This document shows positions 1 to 11,884 of a DNA stretch of 64,000 bases, piece by piece. Numbering within the stretch: the stretch's first letter is position 1; each line of letters begins with the position of its first letter. This stretch comes from Ceratobasidium sp. AG-K (Eukaryota > Basidiomycota > Agaricomycetes > Cantharellales > Ceratobasidiaceae). The translations under genes were made by a program, and so were the position numbers. Under the pieces are notes generated by a model. The model searched no databases, was not told the DNA's origin, and saw only the letters and a list, made by a program, of their open reading frames with translations. The stretch spans positions 496,001 through 560,000 of the forward strand of contig JAWNGF010000004.1 in NCBI GenBank assembly GCA_037039685.1. Direction: 5' to 3'.

Positions 1-115
1 CGTAACCGTTGCAGATCACCGTTGGTCGGATAAAAGTAGAAGCGTGTGCCATCTTCGATTTGACGCAGTTCTGAATCCGATGACCAGCCGAGACCACTGT
101 ATTTAAAACTCCGGG
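1..115 (-). CDS. Partial 5' end of an unknown protein running off the left edge
   Basis: Read leftwards on the minus strand, bases about 115 to 1 stay open and encode a protein-like stretch that includes EDGTRFYFYPTNGDLQRL, preceded by a Gly-Trp-Ser-rich segment. Its aromatic and charged content looks like real protein and faintly recalls the short WW-like segments of many basidiomycete hypothetical proteins, but no family is recognised. The exon probably begins at a splice acceptor, because the in-frame sequence has no obvious ATG. It would be divergent from the aldehyde dehydrogenase starting at 174 and share its short promoter region. It could equally be a chance open frame; most of the gene would lie outside the window. 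Confidence 0.3.
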
Positions 116-173
116 CTTCATATAAGAGCTACGCGTTTGCATGCAGCTCGTACTCATAACCTAGACCACAACC

Positions 174-2279
174 ATGTCCGACTACACACATATTATCAAT
201 GGCAAATCTGTCACTTCCCCTACCACGGTCGATGTGGTCAATCCCGCAACCTTGAAGACGATCGCCAAGGTACCGGTAGCAACCAAGGAACAAGTTAGTA
301 AACGCGTTGATCAGACAATAAAACTGTGCTGACGGAGCATAAATCAAGCTTGATGAGGCTGTCGAGGCTGCACGCGCTGCTTTGCACGGCTGGTCTGCCA
401 CGCCGGAAGAGGAGCGCGCCGCGGTTGTCAACAAAATCGCGGATATTCTCGAACAGAATCTCGAAGAGTACAAGAAGATGCTTACGTCTGAGCAAGGGAA
501 GCCGGTGTGTACTTTATTTAACCTATCTTTACCTGACTAACCGCTGTTTTAGCTGGGCGATGCCCACTTTGAGATTGTAGCGGGGCTCATGTCGATGCGC
601 CAGACAGCCAAGTTCCGACTGCCGGAAAAGGTGCTGCAGGATGACAACCAGTCGCGGATCATTGAGCGACGGGTACCAGTTGGAGTAGTAAGTGGAGATT
701 ACGATCACCATACAAGTCACCTTGGTCTGAATTCTTCTAGTGTGGCGCTATCATTCCATGGTATGTTCACTAAATTCAACCAACAATATGTTTCCGTATT
801 TATTTCTTCCAGGAACTTTCCAATTTCACTTCTCATCTGGAAACTCGCTCCATCAATTCTGGCCGGGAACACGATCATTATCAAGCCCTCTCCGTTTACA
901 CCCCTCACGACACTTCGGTTTATCAAGGACATTCAGTCGGTCGTCCCACCGGGAGTCGTCAACGCCTTGAATGGAGATGATGGGCTTGGACCTTTGATCA
1001 CTACACATCCTGGGGTCGACAAGGTTAGCTTCACTGGGTCGACCGAAACGGGAAAAAAGGTCATGGCAAGCGCGAGCGCAGGACTGAAGCGCTTGACTTT
1101 GGAGCTTGGTGGGTAGTTTTCGGAACTTCGCTTGAGATGGGGTTGACTTCGGATCCTTAGGAGGGAACGATCCGGCCATTATTCTACCTGATGTTGACGT
1201 GGCGAAGCTGGTCCCGTGAGTAATTTTTTCGAGAATGAGATTGGGGGCTAAGCATATATATAGTGAAATATTCATTGCAGCGCTAATAGTAAGCCATCCT
1301 TCATTTGATAGATTTACAGCTCTGACGCACAACTAGAATAACGGTCAAACCTGTTAGTAGCAAGGAACTACCAAGTGGCTCGTACTAACCATCACTCCGC
1401 CTTCGATATAGGTCTGGCCGGTAAGTATATCCCTTCTAATCTAACCGGCAGAGCTCTCATGAACTCGCACAGCCAAGCGCCTGTACATTCACGAGAAGAT
1501 ATATGATCAGTTCCGTGACGAGCTCGTTAAGTTTGCTAAGTCTGTCAAGACTGGCAACGGGGCTGAACCGGGTGTTGGACTTGGGCCCGTTCAAAATAAA
1601 TTACAGTAAGAGAGCTTAATCGCCTGCAGATGCGTGTTCATGGATAAGCAATAGGTACCAGAAAGTTCTGTCATTCTTCGAGGATGCACATGCCAATGGC
1701 TACAAGTTCGCCCTTGGGGGAGAAGTGAACCCCAACCCCACTGATGGCCTCTTTGTGCCAGTGTCTTTCGTGGACAATCCTCCAGAGGATTCCAAGATTG
1801 TTCGCGAGGAACCATTTGGTCCCATTGTACCGTTGCTCAAATGGAGCGACGAGGCTGATGTTATTAAACGGGCCAGTAAGTCCTTTTATTTGTATCACCG
1901 CCAGCTAATCCTCATGATTTACTTAGATAATACTGCCTATGGATTATCAGCTACAGTATGGGGCAAAGACATTGACTCAGTCGAGAGAATTGCCAGGCAA
2001 ATTCAAGCCGGAAGTAAGTATCGTGACCAGGAATATATGGCCTTGTGGATTGACTTTACCCCGAAGCTGTATGTATGAATGAGTTTAACATCGTGAATCC
2101 TTTCACCGTAAGTCATTTTACCTCGTACCAGGAGTCAACGTGTACTAATGTGCTTGTATGCGTAGGCTTTTGGTGGCCACAAGCAGTCTGGGATTGGTGT
2201 GGAGAGCGGAATGCACGGATTGCTGGAGTATACAAACATCCAGACTATGACATTTAAGAAGAGGCCCGCGTTCGTGTGA
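174..2279 (+). CDS. Aldehyde dehydrogenase (NAD(P)+-dependent), copy 1
   Basis: Oxidises aldehydes to carboxylic acids, probably in the cytosol as there is no signal peptide. Fourteen exons can be joined by eye (174-293, 349-504, 553-687, 741-760, 813-1108, 1161-1215, 1264-1288, 1337-1352, 1412-1420, 1473-1605, 1655-1875, 1927-2013, 2067-2107, 2166-2279), giving 475 residues, the normal family length. Family marks are the NFP segment before the cofactor-binding domain, KPSPFTPLT, FTGSTETGKKV, the general-base Glu in LTLELGG, the catalytic Cys in NNGQTC, EEPFGPIVP and the C-terminal FGGHKQSGIGVE. The ATG at 174 was chosen because it matches the start of the second copy (MSDYTHIING). Exons of 20, 25, 16 and 9 nt are unusually small. 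The substrate cannot be told from sequence; lactaldehyde- or succinate-semialdehyde-type enzymes are closest in style. Its paralog lies at 5091-7128 with the same intron pattern. Confidence 0.88.
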
Positions 2280-3166
2280 AGGTCGTTGTGTTTGGTTTGT
2301 GGGGTATAGTTTGTCCAATAAATTTATCTGGGAGTGTGGATTCCAAGTAACATGTGATTTCTGGGTGGCACATCCCAATTTCAAATAGCCTATCGACCGA
2401 GATCGACCACGAAAATATAAAAGTACCAGGTCGTTTAAACTATCCAAATGAGCTTGAGAACTATGGTTGCCTCGACTATGTCCAAGCTTTCGATCTTCCT
2501 GGGGGTGCGTCTTGGTGAAATAAATTACCTTCCAATACGAACCGGTGGAATGACCATGAAATACAAGAATAGGCGATTCCAGGGTGTGGAAGAGAGAAAA
2601 GGGAGTGAGTTCTCAGTGACTATGCTTTGCGTTATGCTGAACTGACTCAAATGCTGCTTCTGTCTTAGGCCGGTACTCGCTATCTACTTTCGGTAAGTGC
2701 GCCGCCTGATAAACGTTTGTCCAAGTAGCCCCATATGAATACCCGTAGTACCCCGTAAAGGGTCATTCTCAACTGAGATTCTCAGAGCAGATACGAGGTT
2801 ATTGCATTACCAAGACGACATGTTCCTGTGCGTTCGCTGGATCCGACTATTCTTTTGACGAGCAAGTTCTTGGCTAATCAATATACCTTCCAAACCAAGC
2901 CAGAGCGAATCGACGCATTAAGCCAGAAATCCGAACCGAACCGGTTAAGCGACTGATATGCGTCGCTTTCGATGGCCACTTTGGGAATTTTGTGGCTTCG
3001 AAGTCTTGGTAAGCAGTCACCAGACTTGTGTAACATGTCAATCAAGCTGTTCTCCCGTAAAAACAGCGGTTGTTCGAGGATCCGGCGGCCCGCTGGGTGC
3101 TGTGCGCTGGCCGTTGGCACAATATAAATTCGTATGTGAGGGAGCCGTACTGTCTACAGAGGCGCC
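2280..3166. other. Intergenic between ALDH copy 1 and the glycosidase
   Basis: No convincing coding region. It holds the 3' end of the dehydrogenase transcription unit and the promoter of the downstream glycosidase. Short open frames here lack family motifs. Confidence 0.6.
3123..3129 (+). promoter_or_regulatory. TATA-like element before the GH43-type gene
   Basis: TATAAAT lies about 40 bp before the ATG at 3167, a spacing compatible with a core promoter and a very short leader. Confidence 0.45.
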
Positions 3167-4765
3167 ATGAGACTGTTTCATACTATCGCTCTACTCTCGT
3201 TCTACTCGCTATGCGTGTCGGCATTCACCAATCCCATTAAGGAGAAGAATGGGTCAGACCCGTATATGGTGAGCATCACCATGACTTTGGATGTAGCATT
3301 ATTGATTTCTCATTAATCTAATCGTAGGTCTACTCCAATGGCTACTATTATTTAACAAGTACTTGTCTATGGTTATTTTTCCACTAATAGATGCTAATAT
3401 TGTGCATAACCAGCAACCACCTGGTCGAACATCCAGATTACCCGCGCTACTGTAAGCTCATTGATTTATTGCTGACAAGCTGAAACTCACCTGCACGGAC
3501 TCAAGTCAATGGCTGGTCTGAAAACTGCCACACCAAAAATTGTCTGGACAGACAGCACTACTTCTCGCTGTTGCAACATGTGTATGTATTTTAGTTTTGC
3601 TTCTGCGAATAGCTGCCCATTAATTTCCAGGGGCACCCGAGATTCACTGGATCGCTGGTCAATCTTCCTGGTATATGTGAGCAGCTTCCTTTTTTCAATG
3701 AAAAAAGTAGGCTAAATCGATATGGCGCAGCTACTACACGGCTGGTGTATCGGGCAACTTCGATGGTCAAAAGTTACATGTGCTGAAGGGAAGCTCCACC
3801 GACGTTTGGGCGTCGACATGGTCCTATGCTGGTGTGTTCTGTTCCTTAATGTTTGGGTGTACAACTCTACTGACCTTGATGTGCGCTTTAGGACGTATTA
3901 CCATTCCCAACCGGGACGTTTGGGCCATCGATGCGACCGTCATGTTCCTTCCCGCTGGTCCTTATTTGGTGTTCTCAAGCTGGGATGGAGACGAGCAATG
4001 TCTCTACATCGCGTGAGTAGCCCATTTATAGAACATACGTGTTTGGCCAACCTTATTCAATTTAACATGTCAGTAAGATGAACTCGGCTACAACGGTTGG
4101 AAATGCTGTCAAAATCTCGCGCCCCACCAACTCTTGGGAAAAAGTTGTTGCCAAAGTTAACGAAGGACCGGCTGCTCTGTACCATGGAGGAAGGACTTGG
4201 ATCATCTGTAAGTTTTATCGTGTCCTGTGACCGGACCGGCGACTAACCATTTGGCTCAACGCATAGATTCGGCTTCCGGATGCGCTGGAACCGGATACTC
4301 CCTTGGGCGCCTGGAACTTACAGGTTCCGACCCGTTGTCCGCTTCCTCCTGGACTAAATACAACGCTGGTCCCATTTTCAGTGCGGCGAATGGCAACTAT
4401 GCTGTAAGTGACCTCGAATGAAGAGGAAGATCGGATTACTAACCTCTTGTGCTCGTAGACTGGACACAACGGTTTCTTCACAGCGTGAGTAGATTAATCC
4501 GCCCGTCCGTTCACAAGCTAATCAGTGCTTTACTAATAGCCCATCCGGAAATGTCTACAACGTAAGTCATTACGCGTGCTTCTCTCTTTCCGAAATAACA
4601 ATCATTTGCATTATTCGATAGGTATACCATGCCTCTCCCTCGTCTGCGGTCACCTGCGACGGAAACAGACGCGCGATGGTCCAGGCAGTTGGTTGGCACA
4701 GCGATGGTACACCTAATCTGGGCTCACCGAGGGCACTGACAGACAACGTTCCTGAGCCCGCGTAA
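3167..4765 (+). CDS. Secreted GH43-type glycoside hydrolase (arabinofuranosidase-like)
   Basis: Likely a secreted plant cell-wall enzyme acting on arabinose- or xylose-containing polysaccharide. The protein opens with a signal peptide (MRLFHTIALLSFYSLCVSA) followed by a five-bladed-propeller-type sequence of about 335 residues. The three GH43 catalytic acids are visible: the general-base Asp in GSDPYMV near residue 33, the pKa-modulating Asp in WAIDATVMF, and the acid Glu in KVNEGPAAL. Other typical pieces are YSNGYYYLTS, an exon reading APEIHWI with SWYIYYTAGVSGNF, and LVFSSWDG. Around ten short introns are needed; all junctions checked keep the frame. The stop follows DNVPEPA. Alternative families with the same fold (GH32, GH62) are less likely. 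It lies between two dehydrogenase paralogs but no functional link is implied. Confidence 0.85.
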
Positions 4766-5090
4766 ATGCACGGCCAGGTTACGTCCATGTATCATAAATT
4801 TTGATGGCTGGAAATATCGATTGTAGTGTTTTTTTAAGGAATGTTTAGCATTGGCCTTGATCCTTAAGATCCCATGGTTACCGTATGTGAGAGATAGGAA
4901 TAAGTGCTCCCAGTTAAAATGCATACACTCTATCAGTTGATCAGAGTGCGCGTTTGGAGTGCATTTCATAGGCGCGGTTTGCCCTTGCGTGACGATCAGC
5001 CAATAACGGATCTGAACACTTGGTTTGCATTATTTGCTTTTGACAATTACATGTACACATCTTTCTCCCCCGAGCCCCGAACCCAATGAT

Positions 5091-7128
5091 TTACGAAAAG
5101 GCGGTCTGCTTCTTGAGCGTGAACGTCTGGATGTTCGAGTATGCCAACAATCCGTTGAGGCCGTTCTCAACACCCACACCAGACTCCTTGTGTCCACCGA
5201 AGGCAGAGAACGGAGTCGCAGGGCCAAGTTCGTTCATGCAGACAGCTAGGTAGGTGGCATGTTAGTACGAGATGAAATGACTGGGGGGGTACTCACTTCC
5301 GGCCTGAATTTGCTTCGCGATTCTCTCGACCGCGTCCAAGTCCTTGCCCCAGACGGAGGCAGAAAGACCGAGATTGGTATCGTCTACAACCAGATATCAG
5401 TGCCTCCCCGAGTACAGGCTTTAGCGATATACTTACTGGCACGCTTAATGACGTCGGCCTCGTCACTCCACTTCAACAAGGGCACGATGGGACCGAAGGG
5501 TTCTTCGCGTACGATCTTGGAATCCTCGGGTGGGTTGTCAACGAATGAGACAGGGACGAACAAGCCGTCGGTGGGGTTGGGGTTGACGTCTCCGCCAGTA
5601 GCGAACTTGTACCCGTTGGCCTTGGCATCGTCGAAGAAAGTCAAGACCTTCTTGTATCTGATAAACGGAGATTAGGAGATATATATGGTGGGCATAGGGA
5701 CACGCACTGAGTAATGTTCTGCACGGGTCCGAGCTGTGATTCGGGGTCGGTACCATTGCCGGTCTTGACCGTCTTGGAGAATTTGACGAGCTCGTCGCGG
5801 AACTGGTCATAGATCTTTTCGTGGACATAGAGGCGCTTGGCTGAAGAAACAATTAGATTGAATGTCAGGCATTTTTATGGTAATCACTTACCAGCCGAGC
5901 CTGGTGGTAATACGAAAACGCAAGGTTAGTTAAGAAAATGAGACATCTGGATCAAGGTCACTGACAAGTTTGTCCGTTGTTCTAAGAGAGCAGTGAGCAA
6001 AATATCAGATACCTCTGTATTCAATTCACTTACAATAAGCGCGGCCCAGAAGACATCCGGGACAACCTTTGCGGGGTCAACGTCGGGCAGAATGATCGCC
6101 GGGTCATTACCACCTAATCAAGACCCAATAAATACCAATTTGGATGCCGAGGACCATTGCAAATATGCTCACCGAGCTCGAGAGTCAACCTCTTGAGTCC
6201 AGCACTGGCGCTCGCCATGACCTTCTTGCCGGTCTCGCTCGAGCCGGTGAAGCTGACCTTGTCAATGCCGGGGTGGTTAGTGATCCACGGGCCCAGGCCG
6301 TCATCACCGCTCAAGACATTGACGACACCAGGAGGAACGACAGCTTGGATGTCCTTGACGAAGCGGAGAGTGGTGAGAGGTGTGAACGGAGAGGGCTTGA
6401 GGACAAGGGTGTTTCCTGCCAAAAGAGCAGGTCCAAGCTTCCAGATACACAACATCAAGGGGAAGTTCCTATATTGGGGTTAATAATTGCGGGCGCAAGC
6501 ATATTGTTGGGGATGACAAACCAAGGAATGATTCCTGCGCACTATTCATACGGAAGCCGTTAGTCTTGGAACCAAATCGACAACGAGCGGAATGTGCTCA
6601 CAACTCCAATGGGGACTCGGCGCTCAGTAATGCGCAACTGCTCATTGTCAACGATAACCTTTTCAGGTACACGGAGCTTGGCCGTCTCGCGCAACCACAT
6701 AATCGCTCCGCCGAGCTCCCACTCGGCATTTGTGAGCTATAGAACCCGAGTGCGATCAGCCAACTGGAATGCCCGCATGACGTAGGAGACTCACAGTCTT
6801 TCCTTGTTCGGACGTGAGAATTTGTTTGTACTCTGAGAGATTCTTTTCAATGACCGAAGCAATCTGAGACAGGGTCTCGGCACGCTCGTCATAAGACTTG
6901 GCGGACCACGCGGGGAGGGCGGCACGGGCTGCGGCTACGGCCTCATCAAGCTACCAAAATGGGATAAATGAGTCACAATTATTTGATCGCTAAATATACT
7001 GGACCGACCTGTTCCTTGGTCGCAACTGGGACCGCAGCGATCTTCTTTTGAGTGGCAGGGTTGATAACGTCGAGGGTCTTAGACGACGTCGCAGGCTTGC
7101 CGTTGATGATATGGGTGTAGTCAGACAT
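5091..7128 (-). CDS. Aldehyde dehydrogenase (NAD(P)+-dependent), copy 2
   Basis: Paralog of the gene at 174-2279, inverted relative to it, with the same exon pattern. The protein starts MSDYTHIINGKPATSSKTLD and contains KPSPFTPLT, FTGSSETGKKV, the Glu of LTLELG, the NNGQTC active-site Cys, and the C-terminal FGGHKESGVGVE. Before the EEPFGPIVP segment a run of about 50 residues is nearly identical to copy 1, so the duplication is recent or homogenised there. The catalytic-Cys region is again split over very short exons. No frameshift or stop was seen, so both copies look functional. The start at 7128 is supported by a TATA box 60 bp upstream. Confidence 0.88.
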
Positions 7129-7186
7129 GGTAGCTGGGTAAAGTTCACTGAGGAAAGGTGAGGACTTGACTGGAACATCCACGGTA

Positions 7187-7193
7187 TTATATA
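7187..7193 (-). promoter_or_regulatory. TATA box of ALDH copy 2
   Basis: TATATAA on the minus strand, about 60 bp upstream of the ATG at 7128. Confidence 0.5.
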
Positions 7194-8869
7194 CCTGGAG
7201 CTCCACCTAATCAAGTTCGCGCGTTACGCCAACGCTGCACCTTGTCGGGCGATAGATGACCGAGTGCCGAGAACCCCAAGAGTGTGGTCATGGCGCGTGC
7301 AATACAAATTTGATAGAAGTCGCCTAGGGAGGCGTTGCTATACGATGTCGCGATACCAAATCGCATTTGGAGCTTGATGTCCGCGGGGCAGAATGACCGA
7401 TTGCTGGGTTCCGAGGTCATCGTATCAGAGTTTTTCCCGCATTTGGTCGGTCAGAAGGCGCTTGGGTTGTGCGGAATTACAACCCACACCAACCCACACT
7501 GCCAGCGCTCTGAGAAACGGAGGTTATTCTTGAATAGGACCCAGCGGTCACCGTCAGTCTTGACCTCCACCTGATGATCTTGGCCTTCCCGTCATTGGTA
7601 TTCAGCTAAGACAGCCTCCACCACACACGTTGCACACGCGTACGCGTAAGATCGCGTGGGGTTGGAACGCTGGTGACAGTAGCCGAAAATGGCACGTATC
7701 GTTGGGGGATGGCGATCGTCTTATTTGTAATCTTCGCGAGGAAAAAGTCATTTCCAGGAACTTGACGAGAAAACAGACCGCTCCAGAGATGAAAAGAGTC
7801 ACAAATAAATGAAATACTCGAAAACAATGGTGAGATTTATGTCACAGCGCACAGCCGGCTTGCTTAACAAGGTGAAGCAAAGCCCGGTCATCGTGTACCG
7901 ATCAGCTCGCAAGCGCTTGGCGCTTATTGCTCATCACATCCAGGATCTCTTCGATCGTGGTGATAAAGTCTCATTCATTACATTTCGAGTCGGCTTCCCA
8001 TGGACCAATATGTCTCGTTAGTCACGCTCTAAGGTACTGGCGGGACGCCCGTTCGATTACGGAAGGCGCGGTGGACACGACTCCTCCCAAAGTACCTGAT
8101 TCGTTATGCAAGCAACTCGAGGCTCTATAATGCCAATTCAATTTAAATTTTTGTAGACCATTCTAATTCATGTGTGCCGGTATGAAAATACGCGTTTTCC
8201 GCTTACTTCGGGAGTCCCCTCGAGCCTGCTTCAGAATCTGGTGTATCACACGGAGCTTCCCGCAGATCCTTTTGAGCAGGTTCCCTGGAGGGAGGTCGAT
8301 TTAGGATGACCCGCATGACCCGTGTCGCACGATAACGCCGCGGATATCGACTATGCGTATTGGATACGTGCGAGCGTGTACAGCCCAGTCTTGCCCGAGG
8401 CGCTTGGGATAGTGTGGCTGCGAGCGCCATCATCCACTAGCGCCCATAGCCTATTGTGGCGTCATACTGAATGGACGGTCAGAATCCCGCAAGGCTGTAT
8501 CGTGTGAGAGTTGCCAGCGTGCCAACCGAGACGATTATAATGAGTGGCGATTAGTAAATCTGGACCAGTGTCTGGAATTGGCGCGGGGCTAGACGTCGCC
8601 TTAGTAGCTTGTTCCCGATGCGTAAAGCCAAGCATTCCGAGGCGCAGGACCTGGGACACCGTATTGCTCACGGAAATAATTGTTTGCACTAGCTTCGAGG
8701 CGTCGAGTAGAAACCGATAAGAATCACGGATGTAAACGCAAAAGCCCAATCAGGCGATGTAACCCAGAGAAAGATACACGACGAACACAATATGTATGTA
8801 TAATATACGTATCAAGTCTTGACGACGTAAAAAAAAAATATAAAGATAGAAGTAGTAATCTGACTCTGA
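7194..8869. other. Gene-poor stretch
   Basis: About 1.7 kb with only short open frames. A minus-strand stretch near 7210-7570 reads partly like protein (VKTDGDRWVLFKNN) but is broken by a stop and matches nothing recognised; it may be a remnant. Otherwise nothing was seen. Confidence 0.5.
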
Positions 8870-10553
8870 TCAAACGAAACCGGTTTCGGAACCAAATTGG
8901 GGTTCTTTACTCTTCACGCTAATCATACTAGGCTGCCGTGACGGTGGTCGCAAGCTCAGTCGGGATTCGGTTCGAGTACCATCACTCAATGTAGTCATCG
9001 GGATAGCAAACATTCCAGTAATGTTCGCCCCTCCTGATGCCCCAGCCCCAGCCGTGCAGACGAATACTTGATCTTGGGAGGCAAAATCATGCATGGAAAA
9101 AAATATACGACTGCACATCACACTGGATAGGGCAGTGAGGAGCCTATTGGGTAGAGTTAGTGCACAGAGAAGTACTATTAGTTGAAGTGTACACACCCAG
9201 ACCCGTTCGCCATGATGACGGTCGATTGAAATGCGCTCCTATGCAAGAGAAAAGCATAACTCCGAGGTTCACCGCGAAATACACGACTCCACTGCGGGTA
9301 TGGATCCAGCATTGGAAACCAAGTGGTTTCCAATGAGCGTCATCCTATAATTGAGAGCCTCAAGTTACTCACCATTTGAGCATCTGTCGCATTAAGGGGG
9401 TCAAACTCAACCCGTCACCAAGTTGCCATACTCTCCACAAAATCATCCCGAAAACCACTGTTTCGTATATGACCCCAGAGAAGTATGCCAACCAGAGGTT
9501 GCTGGGGAGCGCAACTAAGCAGCCTGAAAGTACTTCGGGAACTAGAACGGGGTGATCATGGGTACAGAAGCGTGCACAGTTTTAAACAACTTACGCGGAT
9601 TGGGAAAGTATCGAGTTTTCTGTAATCAACCGGTGAGATGCATGTCTTTGGTGGAAACTGTGGCATACCTCAAATGTCAGCGTGACCTCGAGGAGTGCAT
9701 GGCCTACTGTCACAATGAGTCCGGGAATCAAGACCCTGGAAACGTTCAGACGGTATCACCAACCGGGAGGTGGGGATCGAACTCACCAGAGGACCCACCT
9801 ATATGCGCCCTAAACGTAAGCATATGAGAACAGGTATGGTAAGGAACTACTTACTTTTGCCCATATAGGGCCCAGCATCGAATGATTGAGGTAGCTAAAA
9901 GTCCACACAAAGATCAATACACTCCTGTACGAGTGCCGACTATCATTGGCTTACTGCAGTTGATCACGAGCAGACCTACTACGCTATAGCTGTACGCAAT
10001 TAGGAGCTTCTTACACCTGTTTATCTACAAGTCAATTATCCTTGGTCCATTGTGACTCAGAGATTATGCTGACATCTACAGTTACTGTAAGCGAGGGTTC
10101 AGCACAGCGAACAATCAACTGACTGTAGGACCAAAATTTGCAGGCGCAAACAGGATATCTGTGGACAAGGTAAGCATCACTTCCATAAGGGTTTTTGTTG
10201 TGATTGCATACGCGGGGTCAATAATATCCTAAGGAATTGTGAGTGCAAGTTTAAGCAATTTTGGTCGAATAATTCTTACCCTATCAACAAGGGCGGGAGT
10301 GCTCGATTCAAATGATAAACGACACGGGCAAACGTCCATCTTCTACCCCAGGTATACTCGATTTCGAGATCGAGGTTACTCAGCCAGTCATAAATAAGTA
10401 GCGCAATGCCACTAACTAACTCGATCTCCTCAACAGGAAGGTGTCACCAAAAGTGCCTGACTTACCAGCAAGACACCTCGCTGTTTCTGCCTGAATATGA
10501 ATAGCGTCCACCAGGTCGATAAACTGCTGAAACTGAGGTGTTGAATTGACCAT
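8870..10553 (-). CDS. DUF6533-like multi-pass membrane protein, copy B
   Basis: Function unknown; these are 6-7 transmembrane proteins common in Agaricomycetes. Exon 1 begins MVNSTPQFQQFIDLVDAIH at 10553. The next exon carries the family-defining segment IYDWLSNLDLEIEYTWGRRW followed by TFARVVYHLNRALP, separated by a GT-AG intron. Later exons encode hydrophobic segments such as VPEVLSGCLVALPSNLWLAY and YFAVNLGVMLFS. The last exon contains CSRIFFSMHDFASQD, shared with copy A, then a Ser/Thr-rich cytosolic tail ending SETGFV. Exons in the middle were only partly resolved, so exact length is not given. It is tandem with the gene at 11885-13548. Confidence 0.65.
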
Positions 10554-11884
10554 AACTGAGGACAAGAATTAAGCGAACGAATCTAAGACACAAGACAGTC
10601 GGACAATAAAAAGTGGTCAAGGCAGGGAGTATTTGCGCTCAAATGAGCGGAGGAACAGAGGGGGGCAATAGGAAAAGCGAATAAAGAATGAAAGGTTGAG
10701 TGGTATATATATAAAGGCGAGGATAAAATCAACTGCAATCCGAACTACGGACAAATACGAAGGTAAACATGTCAATCCCTTTAGGGAGAAACGGATCGCC
10801 GTGATCGTCTGTTTTGATAAACTTATGGGAGACGCCAAAAAAGGATACGCCACTGTGGCACAGTGATATCGGCAAGTTGACGGATGGCGCTCTTCATCAG
10901 CCAGCACTGCGGTCCCGAATAAGGTTAAAATTTGGCCACCTTCAGGCTCCACTCGCCACTCGGTTGAGGATCCCAGTTGAACTTGGAGTGCCAGGGGAGC
11001 AGTCAAACTCAAGTATCTCATTACAAGACTCTCCCTTCCCTACTGATCGGGACACTCTTGCACTGCCTGAAATCTCTAGCCAAGGGGCAGTAAACCTGTC
11101 TGACGCCATTCCACTGGTGTTGCTCGGTACGTCGAACTTGCAATGCTCGATTTCTAACTACAAGCTGATATATTCGATATGCGTAATTGATCATTCATCG
11201 TTATACCTTTGGCAAGTTGCAAGTTGAACCGTTGCGGTCAAGCCGTGCCTTTTTTCGTCGATGCCTGTTGTGTAGATCTCCCCCTGAGATCAATTTTTAC
11301 AGATACAAGAAAGAGGTCACCCCTGTACCATGAAATTATCACCTTGGACTAGTTTATGTGAAGCAGCAAAGGGCCGAAGTTTAGATGCAGGAGTTCTGTA
11401 AAACTTCGATCCCATGGGCAGTAACAGTGGCGGCTAACTGATATCTTGTGCAAGTCAAAATCAGCTGCTATATGCGTTTACTTGAACGTGTTAACGTTGT
11501 GACAGGGGTTGGACTGGAGCGGAGACCACCGAACGCACAGGTAGGCACAGAGAACGGGCAAATGACAAGACCCGTCCGTCATTTCATCCAGGCTATTCGT
11601 GCGGTGACTCGGGGTACGCCTCCATTTGATGCAAAAGCGACAGGGTAACCTATCCTAAAAGCAATTACCCTAGCGTCTGCATTAAGGGGCACTAATAGGC
11701 TCACAAAATAACTCAGAAGAATACTTTAGGTTCACCAATGCGACTGAATGCTGTCTAAGTTGAACAGTCTCTACGAAGGGCCAGCAAGGTTCACGGAAAA
11801 TTAAAGCAAAGCAAAGAGAGATGCGCCGCTCCCACAATCCAAAACAAATCACTAATGATAGGATGAGCCCCAGATTTAGGTTTA
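10554..11884. other. Spacer between the two DUF6533-like genes
   Basis: Open frames on the plus strand (for example 10814-11227) have no recognisable motif and no splice partners. It presumably contains the promoter of copy B and the 3' flank of copy A. Confidence 0.5.

Noticed and set aside
7211..7574. Protein-like segments on the minus strand (VKTDGDRWVLFKNN)
   Set aside because: Interrupted by a stop and too short to assign; noted only as a possible remnant.
10814..11227. 137-codon plus-strand open frame in the DUF6533 spacer
   Set aside because: No recognised motif, no conservation with the equivalent flank of copy A, no splice partners.
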